A stretch of 39,192 nt of DNA from Chloroflexi bacterium UBA4730. Its GTDB lineage: Bacteria > Chloroflexota > Limnocylindria > P2-11E. A model generated the notes under the pieces. The model was not told the DNA's origin. It made no database searches and was given only the letters and a program-made list of their open reading frames with translations. This document shows, piece by piece, positions 22,920 through 31,289 of the stretch (positions within the stretch are counted from its first letter, which is position 1; each line of letters starts with the position of its first letter). Location of the stretch: assembly GCA_002404155.1 (NCBI GenBank), contig DHJC01000001.1, positions 1 through 39,192 on the forward strand, written 5' to 3'. Both the position numbers and the translations under genes were made by a program.

Positions 22920-24356
22920 CTAGCGGGTGATGACCTCCGGCGCGAGCGACGGAGCCGGCATGTCGGGGTCGAGCGGATAGATCGGGCGATCGAGCGCGCG
23001 ATAGCCGAGACGCACGATGTGCTGGTCCACGCCGCCAGGCGTGAGGGCGAGCACCCAGCCCTTCGCCGCATCGAAGAGGTCGGGGACGAGGTAGCCGACC
23101 TTCACGACGGTGAGATCGTGCGCGGCGGGATCGAGTCCGAGCTCCGTGAAGTCCGTGATGTAGTGGTATGGCTTGCGGCGGGTCGTGAGAACAGCACGAA
23201 CCCCGCCCGAGGCGACGACGGCGATGTCGCCGCCGACGGGATCTGCCGCGCGCAGCCGTTCCACGCGTCCCCGCAGCCGTGCCGATCCGGGCGAGCCGAA
23301 CGCGCCCCCGACCCGCAGCTCCACGTCGCCACCTCCACCCGCCGCAAAGCACCGCGCGACCGCCGTCGGATCGACGACGCTTGCCCAGATCGCGGTCGCG
23401 CGACCTGAGGCGAGCGCCGGATCCGCGAGGAGCCGCTCGAGCATGTACGCCACGTCGCCGGCGCCACCCGCCGTCGGGTTGTCACCCGAGTCGCTGATGA
23501 AGAACGGCCGCTCGGCCGATGCGAGCCCCGTCGCGATGCACCAGTCGGCGTCGCCCGACGCGGTGCTGAAGGCGAACGCGGCCCGTGCGTCCCAGTAGGC
23601 CTGGGCGAGAACCTGTGCTTGGCGCGTGATCGCGGCTGCGTCGGTGCCCGTCACAACGACCGCGGCGCTACAGCGCGGCTCGTCGGCCCACGCGTAGCCG
23701 ATCCACACCGCCGCGTCGATGACCCCGTCACGCGCCTCGATCGCCGGCAACCGGCGGTAGATGCCCTTCGCCGGCTCGTCGCGCGTGCACGCGCGCTCGC
23801 CTGGCAGCAGCACCGGCACGCGAACCCACGCTCGGAGCGGCCGGATGCCACGGTCAAGGCAGGCGACGAGGTTCGCGACCGCGCGCTGCTTCGTGAGTGC
23901 CGCGTCCTCGTGCGGCGACATCCGGTGCGAGGTCGCGAGGTCGAGCGCGGTCACGAGGCGGTGGGACATGTTGCCGTGTGGATCCATCGACGCCGAGATG
24001 AGGCAGCCCGGCCCGACCGCGTCGCGGACGGCTTCGGCGAGGTCGGCCTCCGCGTCGGTCATCCCGACGACGGTCATCGCGCCGTGGAGGTCGAGGTACA
24101 AGCCGTCCAGCGGGAGCGTCGCCCGCAGGTGCTCGAGGAGCTCCGCCTTGATCGCGTCGTAGAAGGCACGCTCGACCGCGCCGCCCGGCAGCGCGCGGGC
24201 GTACACGAGCGGGATCCAGCCCACGTGCGCCGGCAGCGAGTCGTATCGCGCGAGCAGCTCGGCATCGCGGACCACGCTGAAGTCGGCGGCCCCGCTCCGA
24301 TGCGGGCTGAACGTGCTCGATTCGATCGCCATGCCGCCGATCGCGATGCGCTTCAC
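22920..24356 (-). CDS. M81 family metallopeptidase, MlrC-like
   Basis: A 478-residue protein of the microcystinase C (MlrC, peptidase M81) family. The N-terminal part has the family metal-site motifs IAIGGMAIESSTFSPH and LYLDLHGAM, then SASMDPHGNMSHRLV and TSHRMSPHEDA; the C-terminal domain includes FISDSGDNPTAGGAGDVAYML. Many members outside microcystin degraders act on unknown small peptides or amide metabolites, so no substrate is named. The start GTG 24356 overlaps the stop of the preceding small gene (GTGA), implying translational coupling. Confidence 0.9.
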   Translation of the reverse strand: MKRIAIGGMAIESSTFSPHRSGAADFSVVRDAELLARYDSLPAHVGWIPLVYARALPGGAVERAFYDAIKAELLEHLRATLPLDGLYLDLHGAMTVVGMTDAEADLAEAVRDAVGPGCLISASMDPHGNMSHRLVTALDLATSHRMSPHEDAALTKQRAVANLVACLDRGIRPLRAWVRVPVLLPGERACTRDEPAKGIYRRLPAIEARDGVIDAAVWIGYAWADEPRCSAAVVVTGTDAAAITRQAQVLAQAYWDARAAFAFSTASGDADWCIATGLASAERPFFISDSGDNPTAGGAGDVAYMLERLLADPALASGRATAIWASVVDPTAVARCFAAGGGGDVELRVGGAFGSPGSARLRGRVERLRAADPVGGDIAVVASGGVRAVLTTRRKPYHYITDFTELGLDPAAHDLTVVKVGYLVPDLFDAAKGWVLALTPGGVDQHIVRLGYRALDRPIYPLDPDMPAPSLAPEVITR

Positions 24357-24644
24357 CTGCGCGGAACGCTAGCCGATGAGCGCTGGAACGGGATGGTGCG
24401 GACGAGCGTCCTCTTGAGGCCGAGCGTCGTGCACAGGACGCGATCGCCTTGAGGCAGCTGAACTAGGGCGACCTTCTCAGGCCAGCGCGCGCGACGCGTG
24501 GATCCGCCCGAGGATCCGGTGACGACACAGCTCCGTCGCCTCGTCGGCGGCGGGCACGAAATACGGGATCGCTGACGCGTGGTCCCCGCGGGGTCGAAGG
24601 GCCTCGCCCCACGACCACGTCACGAGCTTCCGCTGCTCGGGCAT
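24353..24644 (-). pseudogene. Small gene upstream of mlrC, apparently frameshifted
   Basis: From ATG 24644 a high-GC3 frame encodes MPEQRKLVTWSWGEALRPRG and runs to TGA 24479-24477 (55 residues). Shifting by one base in the run GCGTCGCGCGCGCTGG (around 24480-24495) continues with WPEKVALVQLPQGDRVLCTT, then GLKRTLVRTIPFQR, to a TGA at 24355-24353 that overlaps the mlrC GTG by four bases. The second frame has no plausible start of its own, so the two parts read best as one ~100-residue gene with a one-base indel, sequencing error or shift. I recognise no family. Confidence 0.5.
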
Positions 24645-24746
24645 CCGCCGAGTGTAGGTCGCGTGCTCGCCCCGGATCCGTGTGCGCTCCGGTGATGTGG
24701 CGTGTTTCCTGCTGGCTTCCCTCGGGAGATCCTGGGAGGTTCAGTC

Positions 24747-25169
24747 GTGAAAGTCGAAGAGCTCATGACGCGCGATCCCGCGACCTTGCGTCCGGACTCG
24801 ACGTGCAGCGAGGCGGCTGTGCTGATGAAGCGCGAGGATTGCGGCTCGCTGCCCGTGGTGAAGGACGGGAGGCTCGTCGGGATCGTGACGGACCGCGACA
24901 TCGTGGTGCGCGGCGTCGCCGGCGGGAAAGACCCCACCCACCTGGCGGTCTCCGAGGTCATGACCAGCGGACCGATCACGATCGCCCCGGGCATGAACGC
25001 CGAGGAGGCGTCGAAGCTCATGTCCGAGAAGCAGGTGCGACGGCTGCCCGTCGTTGACGGCGGCCGCCTGGTGGGCATCCTCGCCATCGGTCAGCTCGCC
25101 CGCCACGAATCGGCCAACGTCGCCGGCGAGACGCTGAAGGAAGTCAGCCAGCCCGCGGCGAAGCGATAG
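24747..25169 (+). CDS. Tandem CBS-domain protein
   Basis: A 140-residue protein made of two CBS domains: residues about 1-60 (MTRDPATLRPDSTCSEAAVLMK...GSLPVVKDGRLVGIVTDRDIVVR) and 68-125 (MTSGPITIAPGMNAEEA...RRLPVVDGGRLVGILAIGQLA). A Bateman pair binds adenine nucleotides and usually regulates another protein; no partner domain is fused. The start GTG 24747 follows GGGAGGTTC; an in-frame ATG at 24702 is upstream of the Shine-Dalgarno and is rejected. The C-terminal 15 residues are polar. Confidence 0.88.
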   Translation: MKVEELMTRDPATLRPDSTCSEAAVLMKREDCGSLPVVKDGRLVGIVTDRDIVVRGVAGGKDPTHLAVSEVMTSGPITIAPGMNAEEASKLMSEKQVRRLPVVDGGRLVGILAIGQLARHESANVAGETLKEVSQPAAKR

Positions 25170-25184
25170 GGCGAGCCCGCCTCC

Positions 25185-26072
25185 TCACGATCGACGCCCC
25201 GCGGCGGCTGGACCTCTGACGGCGGCGACGCGCAGCTTCGGGAACTTCACCCGCAGGTCCGTCGCGTTGACCTGGAAGAGGGCCTCGGGTTCGGGCAGTC
25301 CCGCGAGCGAATACCGGCCCAACGTTCGGACGCTGATCCCAGCGATCCGACTCATCTGGACGACATCCAGGGCAGCGTGGGCCGCGGTCGAGAGGAGGAT
25401 CTGTCCGCCGTGGCCGGCTGAGCACACCCGCGATGCGGTGTGGACGGCGATACCGACGTAGCCGGTCTCGGCGAGCGTCGTGCGGCCGGTGTGGACGCCG
25501 ATGCGAACGCTGACTTCCGCGCCGTCGGGCCACTCCCGTTCCTGTAGTGCCCGCTGGATCCTCACCGCCGCGTCGAGTGCGTGTGCGGGACGGCGGAAGG
25601 CGGCGAAGAACTCGTCGGCGCGCGCGTCCACCTCGTGTCCACCGGCTGATCGCACGCTGGCGCGGATGAGCGTCCGCACCTCGCGCAGCAGCTTCGCGTA
25701 CCGGTCACCGAGCGTGCGCAGCAGCGTCGTCGAGCCCTCGATGTCCGTCATGAGGAACGTCACCATGCCGCGCGGCAGGCTCGCGACGTCCGTCGCGCGG
25801 CCCTTGATCTCCGCCTGCAGCCGCTCGTTGCGCAGCTGCCCGTCGAAGAAGCCGATGGGCACGATGCCGTACTTCTTCGCGGCCGCGAGGAGCCGTCGCC
25901 GCGCCTTCTCGCGCGCGGCGTCGTTCTCGAACGTCGTCTGATCGAAGCGCGACAGCGCGTTGCGCACATGCGACGCGTCGTGGATCGGCAGGCGCCGCCG
26001 GCCCTTCGCGTCGATGTACGCGAACGCGCTGGCCGGGAGCCGGGCCCGGGCGGTGGCGCTGAGCTGCGGCAC
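25185..26072 (-). CDS. Class III adenylate/guanylate cyclase with N-terminal DUF6582-like region
   Basis: A 295-residue nucleotide cyclase. Residues about 15-75 form a small domain (AFAYIDAKGRRRLPIHDASHVRNALSRF) seen in DUF6582-type proteins. The catalytic domain covers 100-275: the first metal Asp is D110 in FLMTDIEGSTTL, the second D153 in DARADEFFAAF (usual GDG replaced by ADE), and IGVHTGRTTLAETGYVGIAV with the ASRVCSAGHGGQILLS segment completes the fold. Substrate-specifying residues were not assigned, so cAMP versus cGMP is open. The start is GTG 26072, three bases after a methyltransferase fragment on the same strand. Confidence 0.87.
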   Translation of the reverse strand: MPQLSATARARLPASAFAYIDAKGRRRLPIHDASHVRNALSRFDQTTFENDAAREKARRRLLAAAKKYGIVPIGFFDGQLRNERLQAEIKGRATDVASLPRGMVTFLMTDIEGSTTLLRTLGDRYAKLLREVRTLIRASVRSAGGHEVDARADEFFAAFRRPAHALDAAVRIQRALQEREWPDGAEVSVRIGVHTGRTTLAETGYVGIAVHTASRVCSAGHGGQILLSTAAHAALDVVQMSRIAGISVRTLGRYSLAGLPEPEALFQVNATDLRVKFPKLRVAAVRGPAAAGRRS

Positions 26073-26075
26073 CGG

Positions 26076-26231
26076 TCAGCCGGCCGCTTTCGTCGTGCGC
26101 TCGACGTCGAGGCGCAACCTGGTCCTACCCGCTGCGATGTGGTCCGCGATCCGACGCGTCGCAGCGACATGGGCGCACCAGGGTGTGGCTAGATCGCTGA
26201 GTGCTCCAAGATCCCTCGGTGTCTCCGCCAT
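26076..26231 (-). pseudogene. Truncated methyltransferase N-terminal fragment
   Basis: A 51-residue frame starting ATG 26231 encodes GALSDLATPWCAHVAATRRI and ADHIAAGRTRLR, which resembles the dimerisation helix of O-methyltransferase-type SAM enzymes (LADLATPxxxRVAATLxLADHI). The frame then ends at TGA 26078-26076, before any SAM-binding domain, and the cyclase gene starts four bases later. It is most likely the relic of a longer gene whose 3' part was lost when the cyclase came to lie next to it; a functional mini-protein is less likely. Confidence 0.5.
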
Positions 26232-26365
26232 GACCGCCGCACACCGTACTGCCCGGAGCTGTCCGTATGCTCACCCCGCGCTTGACAGCCTGCCGAGGCT
26301 ATTGCGCAGCGGGTCTGCCCGGCCAGGCGCGATCGAGTGCGGGTCCGAGGCCGCGGGAGGAAGCG

Positions 26366-26761
26366 ATGAACTGGCTTGCGATCGTCGTCGCAACCGTGGT
26401 GAACATGGTGCTCGGCGCGCTGTGGTTCTCGCCGATGCTCTTTCAGAAGCCGTGGATGGCGATGCGGGTGGACAAGGCCCCGATGAGCGGCACGGCGAGC
26501 CCGATGTTGTACGTGATCACCGCCGTGGGTGCGCTGGTCGGCGCCATCACCACCGACTGGATCATCGGCCTCGCCGGCGCGAGCACCCTGGTGGGTGGAG
26601 CGCTCATCGGCGTGTCCGCCGGCCTCGGATTCGTCGCGCCGGCGATCCTCTCCGACAACCTCTTCAACGAGCGTCCCTTCAAGCTCTACCTGATCGTCGC
26701 CGGCTTTCCGGTCGTGGGTTTGTTCGTCATGGGTGCGATCATCGGAGCGCTCGGCGCGTAG
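26366..26761 (+). CDS. DUF1761 family membrane protein
   Basis: A 131-residue protein with four hydrophobic helices. MNWLAIVVATVVNMVLGALWFSPMLFQKPWM is the DUF1761 signature, and LSDNLFNERPFKLYLIVAG is the typical C-terminal loop. No function is established for the family. The start ATG 26366 follows GGGAGGAAGC; the upstream in-frame ATG at 26267 is rejected for lacking one and for its Arg-rich translation. It converges on the SnoaL-like gene and shares a bidirectional terminator. Confidence 0.8.
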   Translation: MNWLAIVVATVVNMVLGALWFSPMLFQKPWMAMRVDKAPMSGTASPMLYVITAVGALVGAITTDWIIGLAGASTLVGGALIGVSAGLGFVAPAILSDNLFNERPFKLYLIVAGFPVVGLFVMGAIIGALGA

Positions 26762-26778
26762 ACCCGCTCGCGGGCGGC

Positions 26779-26814
26779 AAAAAAAGGGAGCACCCCTTTC
26801 GGGGTGCTCCCTTT
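26779..26814. terminator. Bidirectional intrinsic terminator
   Basis: AAAGGGAGCACCCC (26783-26796), loop TTTC, GGGGTGCTCCCTTT (26801-26814): a perfect 14-bp stem. On the - strand it is followed by T7 (complement of 26779-26785); on the + strand by TTTCATTC. It ends both the DUF1761 gene and the convergent SnoaL-like gene. Confidence 0.9.
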
Positions 26815-26833
26815 CATTCGGTCGAGAGAAGCG

Positions 26834-27277
26834 TTACGGCTTCGTCGGTGCCAGACCGAGCTGCCGCATGAGGCCCGCCTGGTCGAAGTAGGTGTGCTCA
26901 CGCTGGATGAGCCCATTGCGGAACGAGCTCACGATCGCGATCTTGAGATCGATCGGCTTGTTCGTCGCGGCGATCGGTCCCATCGGCGTGGCGAGTGGGC
27001 CGGTGTGCGTGCCGCGGAAGGTGACCTCGGAGACCACCTGATCGCCCTCGGCGACCTGGTTCGTCACTTCGACGTTGATCTGCGGGAAGGCCGTCTTCCA
27101 GACCTTGAGCGACGCGAGGATCTGCTGCTTGCCCTTGTACTTGCCGGTCGGGTCGCTGATCTCAGCGTCCTCGGCGTACGGGGCGTGATCGAGGTCGCCC
27201 TTGGCCGTCGCGACGAGCCACTGCTTGATCGTCGCGCTGTTGGTCGCTACGGTCGGTTTGTCTTGTACGAGAGTCAT
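26834..27277 (-). CDS. SnoaL-like / NTF2-fold polyketide cyclase family protein
   Basis: A 147-residue protein of the SnoaL/ester cyclase type: YAEDAEISDPTGKYKGKQQI, WKTAFPQINVEVTNQVAEGDQVVSEVTFRGTHTGPL and the KIAIVSSFRNGLIQREHTYFD core. NTF2-fold proteins of this kind are small enzymes or binding proteins with varied ligands; none can be assigned here. The start ATG 27277 follows AGAAGGG at eight bases; an in-frame ATG further upstream would run through the operator and into the divergent hxlR gene. The divergent HxlR regulator is the likely controller. Confidence 0.82.
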   Translation of the reverse strand: MTLVQDKPTVATNSATIKQWLVATAKGDLDHAPYAEDAEISDPTGKYKGKQQILASLKVWKTAFPQINVEVTNQVAEGDQVVSEVTFRGTHTGPLATPMGPIAATNKPIDLKIAIVSSFRNGLIQREHTYFDQAGLMRQLGLAPTKP

Positions 27278-27315
27278 ATGGTTGCCCTTCTTTCTCTGCG
27301 TCACCGTACTCCCAA

Positions 27316-27334
27316 TACTTGCAAATAGCAAGTA
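27316..27334. promoter_or_regulatory. Candidate HxlR operator
   Basis: TACTTGC-AAATA-GCAAGTA is a perfect 7-bp inverted repeat centred between the divergent SnoaL-like and hxlR genes. The TACT...AGTA arms resemble operators of HxlR/YodB-type regulators. Two more AAGTA half-sites lie at 27345-27353, between the palindrome and the hxlR start. Confidence 0.65.
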
Positions 27335-27355
27335 ATCACCAATAAAGTAAGTATC

Positions 27356-27646
27356 GTGACCGAAGACCCGCTCGTGCGCGCCTTGGCGGTGGTCGGACAC
27401 AAGTGGACGCTGCTCATCATCGATGACCTCGTCCGCGGGCCGCGTCGCTTCACCGAGATTGAGCGCTCGCTGCGCTACGCGAATCCGAAGATGATCACCA
27501 CGCGCCTCCGCGAGCTCGAGGCTGCGGGCCTCGTCTCTCGGTCGACGTATGCGGAGGTGCCGCCGCGAGTCGAATACGCGCTCACCGAGCAGGGCAGAGC
27601 CCTTCGGCCCGTGGTCAATGCGCTGCGGCGGTGGGGATCGCGCTAG
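27356..27646 (+). CDS. HxlR-family winged-helix regulator
   Basis: A 96-residue HxlR-type transcription factor. The family core is intact: VGHKWTLLIIDDLVRGPRRFTEIERSL, NPKMITTRLRELEAAGLVSR and VPPRVEYALTEQGRAL. The usual N-terminal redox cysteine of YodB-like sensors is absent, so it may respond to a ligand instead. The GTG start (27356) lies two bases after the AAGTA half-sites, without a clear Shine-Dalgarno, possibly a leaderless message. Its TAG and the TAG of the convergent ligase gene are read from the same CTAG. Confidence 0.87.
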   Translation: MTEDPLVRALAVVGHKWTLLIIDDLVRGPRRFTEIERSLRYANPKMITTRLRELEAAGLVSRSTYAEVPPRVEYALTEQGRALRPVVNALRRWGSR

Positions 27647-29208
27647 GGCGTCGCGGTCCTCGTTCGCTCGCGCTCCGCGAGCTCGCGCCGCAGGATCTTG
27701 CCCGACGCCGTGCGCGGGACCTTGTCGATGAACTCGACTTCGCGCACGCGCTTGTAGTCAGCGATCCGTGACCTCACGAAGTCCATCAGCTCGGTCGCCG
27801 TCACAGATGTGTTCGGGCGGAGCTGCACGAACGCCTTCGGGATCTCGCCCGCCTCGAGGTCGGGCTTCCCGATGACGCCGGCGTCCGCGACGGCCGGGTG
27901 CTCGCACAGTATGGCTTCGACCTCGGCCGGCCCGACGCCGAACCCCTTGTACTTGATGAACTCCTTCTTGCGGTCGACGATGAAGACGTAGCCGCGCTCG
28001 TCCTTCTTTCCGACGTCGCCGGTGTGGAACCAGCCGTCGCGGATCACATCGTCCGTGTCCTGGGGCTTCTTCCAGTAGCCGCGCATGACCTGTGGACCGC
28101 GCACCGCGATCTCGCCGGTCTCACCCGTCGCGAGGGTCCGCGTGCCGGTACCGAGATCGACGATCTTGTCCTCGGTGCCGGGCACGACCGGGCCGATCGA
28201 GTCGATGACCGGTGCCTCTAACGGATTCGCATGTGTGACCGGCGACGTCTCCGTCAGGCCGTAACCCTGCAGGATCGGCCTGCCCGTGCGGGCGATGAGC
28301 CGGCGGGCCGGCTCGGGCGCGAGCGGCGCCGCGCCGGAGAAGAAGAAGCGGACCGACGAGAGATCGTGCTTGTCGACCTCGGGGTGCATCGCGAGGCCGA
28401 GGACGATCGGCGGCACGATGAAGCACACCGTGGCGCGGTGACGTTCGAGCAGGGTCAGGTACTCGACGAGGTCGAAGCGCGCCATCACGATCTGCGTCGC
28501 TCCGAGGCTGATGGCGCCGGCCATGAGCAGGTTCAGCGCGTAGATGTGGAAGAACGGCAGCACGTTGAGGAAGACGTCGTCGCGTCGCACCGGCACGGCA
28601 GCGAAGAACTGCTGCTGGTTCGCCGCCAGATTGCGATGTGTGAGCATCACGCCCTTCGGGAAACCGGTGGTGCCGCTGGTGTACGGGAGCGCCGCGAGGT
28701 CCTCCATGCCGACGACAGGCGCCACGTAGGAACCCGTCTCGGCGACGAGGTCGTCGAAACGCTCGACACCCGCGGGCGCGCTCGCGCCGGTGACGCTGAA
28801 GACGCGGCCGGGGAGCTCGCTGCGCGCGGCGTCGACGACCGCGGCAAGGGCCTCGTGATACAGCACCACCTTCGCCTCGGAGTCTTCGACCTGGTAGCGG
28901 ACTTCGCGCTCCTTCGACTGCGCGCTGATCGGGTTGACGACCGCGCCGGCCCGGAGCACCGCGTAGAAGGCGACGACGAACTCGGTCGAGTTCGGCATGA
29001 AGAGCGTGACCCGATCGCCCGTGCCGACGCCTCGCCGGATCAGCGCGCCCGCGAGCCGATCAGCGCGTGCGTCAAGGTCAGAGAAGGTCAGCGAAAGATC
29101 GCCCTGGACCAGGGCCGGCTTCGCGCCGACCTCGCGCACCGAGGCGCGCAACCGGTCCTGGAGCGTGATGGTCTGGTAGGTGAACGTCTTCGGCGGAGCG
29201 ATCGTCAT
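27643..29208 (-). CDS. AMP-binding acyl-CoA ligase, 4-coumarate-CoA ligase-like
   Basis: A 521-residue ANL-superfamily ligase that activates a carboxylate with ATP and transfers it to CoA. The P-loop-like motif is YTSGTTGFPKGVMLTHRN, followed by GYGLTETSPVTHAN, GWFHTGDVG, DRKKEFIKYKGFGVGPAEVE and the catalytic lysine in PRTASGKILRREL. The arrangement matches the 4CL/long-chain subfamily. Acyl substrate not predictable. ATG 29208 starts a normal-length protein. It is convergent with hxlR (4-base overlap). Confidence 0.9.
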   Translation of the reverse strand: MTIAPPKTFTYQTITLQDRLRASVREVGAKPALVQGDLSLTFSDLDARADRLAGALIRRGVGTGDRVTLFMPNSTEFVVAFYAVLRAGAVVNPISAQSKEREVRYQVEDSEAKVVLYHEALAAVVDAARSELPGRVFSVTGASAPAGVERFDDLVAETGSYVAPVVGMEDLAALPYTSGTTGFPKGVMLTHRNLAANQQQFFAAVPVRRDDVFLNVLPFFHIYALNLLMAGAISLGATQIVMARFDLVEYLTLLERHRATVCFIVPPIVLGLAMHPEVDKHDLSSVRFFFSGAAPLAPEPARRLIARTGRPILQGYGLTETSPVTHANPLEAPVIDSIGPVVPGTEDKIVDLGTGTRTLATGETGEIAVRGPQVMRGYWKKPQDTDDVIRDGWFHTGDVGKKDERGYVFIVDRKKEFIKYKGFGVGPAEVEAILCEHPAVADAGVIGKPDLEAGEIPKAFVQLRPNTSVTATELMDFVRSRIADYKRVREVEFIDKVPRTASGKILRRELAERERTRTATP

Positions 29209-29338
29209 GGCCTTCCCCCTGCGTGCCCGCCTGAGCGGCTGGCCGAGGGACGGCAGTCTACGCCGGGGGTGCGGCGTGTCCGGTGGCCTCTCGCGAGTGG
29301 CGCTTGACCGCTGAACTGGGGCCTATCATCCGCCCGGC

Positions 29339-31204
29339 GTGAGGACGGACGACCAAGAGCGCAGCGAGCGCCTTCGCACGGTCGATCTGCTCTCGCAGCT
29401 CGATCGCGTCGCGTTGGCGCGATTGGCCGGCTACATGGTCCCACTCGCATTCGCGGCGGGCGAGGTCATCTGCAGCGAGGGCGATCCCGCCGACGGTCTG
29501 TACATCGTCGTGCGGGGCACGCTCGGGGTCTATGCGACCGCTGCCGGCGGGGAGCGCCGGGTGAACGCGATCGGTCCCGGCCACTACGTCGGCGAGCTCG
29601 CGCTCCTGGTCGACCAGCCGCGATCGGCGACGATCCGCGCCGACACGGAGGGCGAGATCCTCCGCCTCGACCGCGACCAGTTCCTCCAGCTCCTCGGTCA
29701 GGACCCGGCGGCGGCCAAGGCCGTGGCGACGACGCTCGCGCGCCGGCTCCGGCGGCGGGATATGGAGAGCCCCACCGACGAGCTCGAGGCCGCGTCGGCG
29801 CCGCGCCAGGTGGTGGCCGGGCGGATCGCCCGGCCTCCTGCGGCGAAGGTCGTCGGGCTGGTGCTCGCGCTCGCGTTCGGCATCATCGCCTTTTCGCCGC
29901 TCATCGACCTCGCGCAGCAGCGATTCGTCCTGCTGCTCCTCGCCGCTGTCGCCCTCTGGGTCACCGAACCGGTCCCGAACGTGGTCGTGTCGCTCGGCCT
30001 CGTCGCGGTGTGGATCGTCAGCAAGCTGACGTACGACTTCGCCACCCTCACCGGCTTCGCGTCGATGAACTGGGTGTTCGTCATCAGCGTGCTCGGTATC
30101 GCGGCGATGGTCTCTCGATCCGGCCTGCTCCTCCGGATGGGACTACTGCTCATCGAGCGCGTGCCGCCGCGCGTCGGCTGGCAGTCGGCGGCGTTCCTCG
30201 TCAGCGGCATCGCGCTGACGCCGATCTTGCCGCTCGCGATGGCCCGGGCCGCGGTGAGCGCGCCGCTGGCGCTCGGCGTCGCGGAAGCCCTCAAGCTGCG
30301 GGACCGCAGTCCCGCGAGCGCCGTCCTCGGGCTGTCGGCCTGGATCGGGTCGGGGCCATTCATCTTCCTCTTCCTGAACGGCTCTCCGGTGTGCCTGCTC
30401 GCGTGGAGCCTCATGCCGATCCCGGCGCAGGTCCAGTTCACCTGGACGCAGTGGTTCATCGCGGCCGCGCCGCTCGCGGTGATCATCGGGGTGGGCTCAT
30501 TCATCGCGCTGCGTCTGCTTCACCGCGGCGAGCCGATCGCACCGGTGTCACGCGATCCGCTGCGGCTCCAGCGTGCCGTCCTCGGCCGTCCATCCCGCCG
30601 CGAGCTTGCGCTGATGGGGATCGTCCTGCTCACGCTCGTGGGCTGGATCCTCGCCCCGCACTACCTGATCCATCCCGGGCTTATCGCGCTCATCGCGTTC
30701 ATCGCGGTCATGACCCTCTACGGCCGGTCGAACCTCGCGAGCCTCGACTGGGACTACCTGGTCTTCTACGGCGTGGCCCTGACGATCGCGAATCTCGCGC
30801 AAGGGCTCAGCTTGGACCGCATCGTCGGACAGGGCGCCGTACCGATCCTGGCGCAGCTCGGGATCGGTGGTCCGGCGTTCGTGCTCCTCGCCGGCGTGCT
30901 CACGATCGTCGTGCGCTCGCTCCTCGCGGCCGATCAGGCGATCCTCTTGCTCAGCCTCGCGCTCATTCCCGTCGCGCCCGCGGTCGGCGTCAACCCCTGG
31001 CTCGCGGTCATCCCGATACTCGCGCTCGGCCTGAGCTGGCACATCCCGGCGCAGTCGCCCGAGTACCTCGTCGCGTACGGCGCGTCGCAGGGCCGGCTGT
31101 TCTCGCATGCGCAGGGCCGGCGCATGGCGTTCGTGTATGACGCGATCGCGCTCGGTGGGCTCGCGGTCTGTCTCCCGTACTGGCACCTGCTCGGACTCCT
31201 CTAG
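29339..31204 (+). CDS. Cyclic nucleotide-binding domain fused to SLC13-type anion permease
   Basis: A 621-residue fusion. Residues 14-125 are a cNMP-binding domain (GEVICSEGDPADGLYIVVRGTLGVY, YVGELALLVDQPRSATIRADTEGEIL) with the phosphate-binding GELALL...RSAT cassette. Residues about 165-620 are a multi-helix DASS/SLC13-like transporter with TEPVPNVVVSL and LTPILPLAMARAAVSAPLALGVAEAL. Such fusions suggest transport gated or tuned by a cyclic nucleotide; the solute could be sulfate, dicarboxylate or another anion. The GTG start lacks a Shine-Dalgarno; a TATCAT box (29324-29329) lies nine bases upstream, fitting a leaderless transcript, though its -35 (TTGACC, 29304) is only 14 bases away. Confidence 0.85.
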   Translation: MRTDDQERSERLRTVDLLSQLDRVALARLAGYMVPLAFAAGEVICSEGDPADGLYIVVRGTLGVYATAAGGERRVNAIGPGHYVGELALLVDQPRSATIRADTEGEILRLDRDQFLQLLGQDPAAAKAVATTLARRLRRRDMESPTDELEAASAPRQVVAGRIARPPAAKVVGLVLALAFGIIAFSPLIDLAQQRFVLLLLAAVALWVTEPVPNVVVSLGLVAVWIVSKLTYDFATLTGFASMNWVFVISVLGIAAMVSRSGLLLRMGLLLIERVPPRVGWQSAAFLVSGIALTPILPLAMARAAVSAPLALGVAEALKLRDRSPASAVLGLSAWIGSGPFIFLFLNGSPVCLLAWSLMPIPAQVQFTWTQWFIAAAPLAVIIGVGSFIALRLLHRGEPIAPVSRDPLRLQRAVLGRPSRRELALMGIVLLTLVGWILAPHYLIHPGLIALIAFIAVMTLYGRSNLASLDWDYLVFYGVALTIANLAQGLSLDRIVGQGAVPILAQLGIGGPAFVLLAGVLTIVVRSLLAADQAILLLSLALIPVAPAVGVNPWLAVIPILALGLSWHIPAQSPEYLVAYGASQGRLFSHAQGRRMAFVYDAIALGGLAVCLPYWHLLGLL

Positions 31205-31245
31205 CCGGTCGCGTGGCGTCTGCCTTCGGAGTCGCTCGCGGATCT

Positions 31246-31289
31246 GAGCCCACGGGCAGACTCGAACTGTCGACCGGCGGTTTACGAAG
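31246..31289 (-). pseudogene. tRNA-Thr(CGU) 3' half, degenerate copy A
   Basis: On the - strand this reads CTTCGTAAACCGCCGGTCGA...TTCGAGTCTGCC, i.e. anticodon loop with CGT, variable loop, T-arm and 3' acceptor strand of a tRNA-Thr; the 5' half is missing. The T-stem has a mismatch (GACAG/CTGCC). It is identical at 42 of 44 positions to 34981-35024. Such 3' tRNA halves are typical scars of site-specific integration. Confidence 0.75.

Noticed and set aside
26282..26305. TTGACA followed by TAT-containing box as promoter of the DUF1761 gene
   Set aside because: No -10-like hexamer at 15-19 bases; the nearest candidates are 9-12 bases away.
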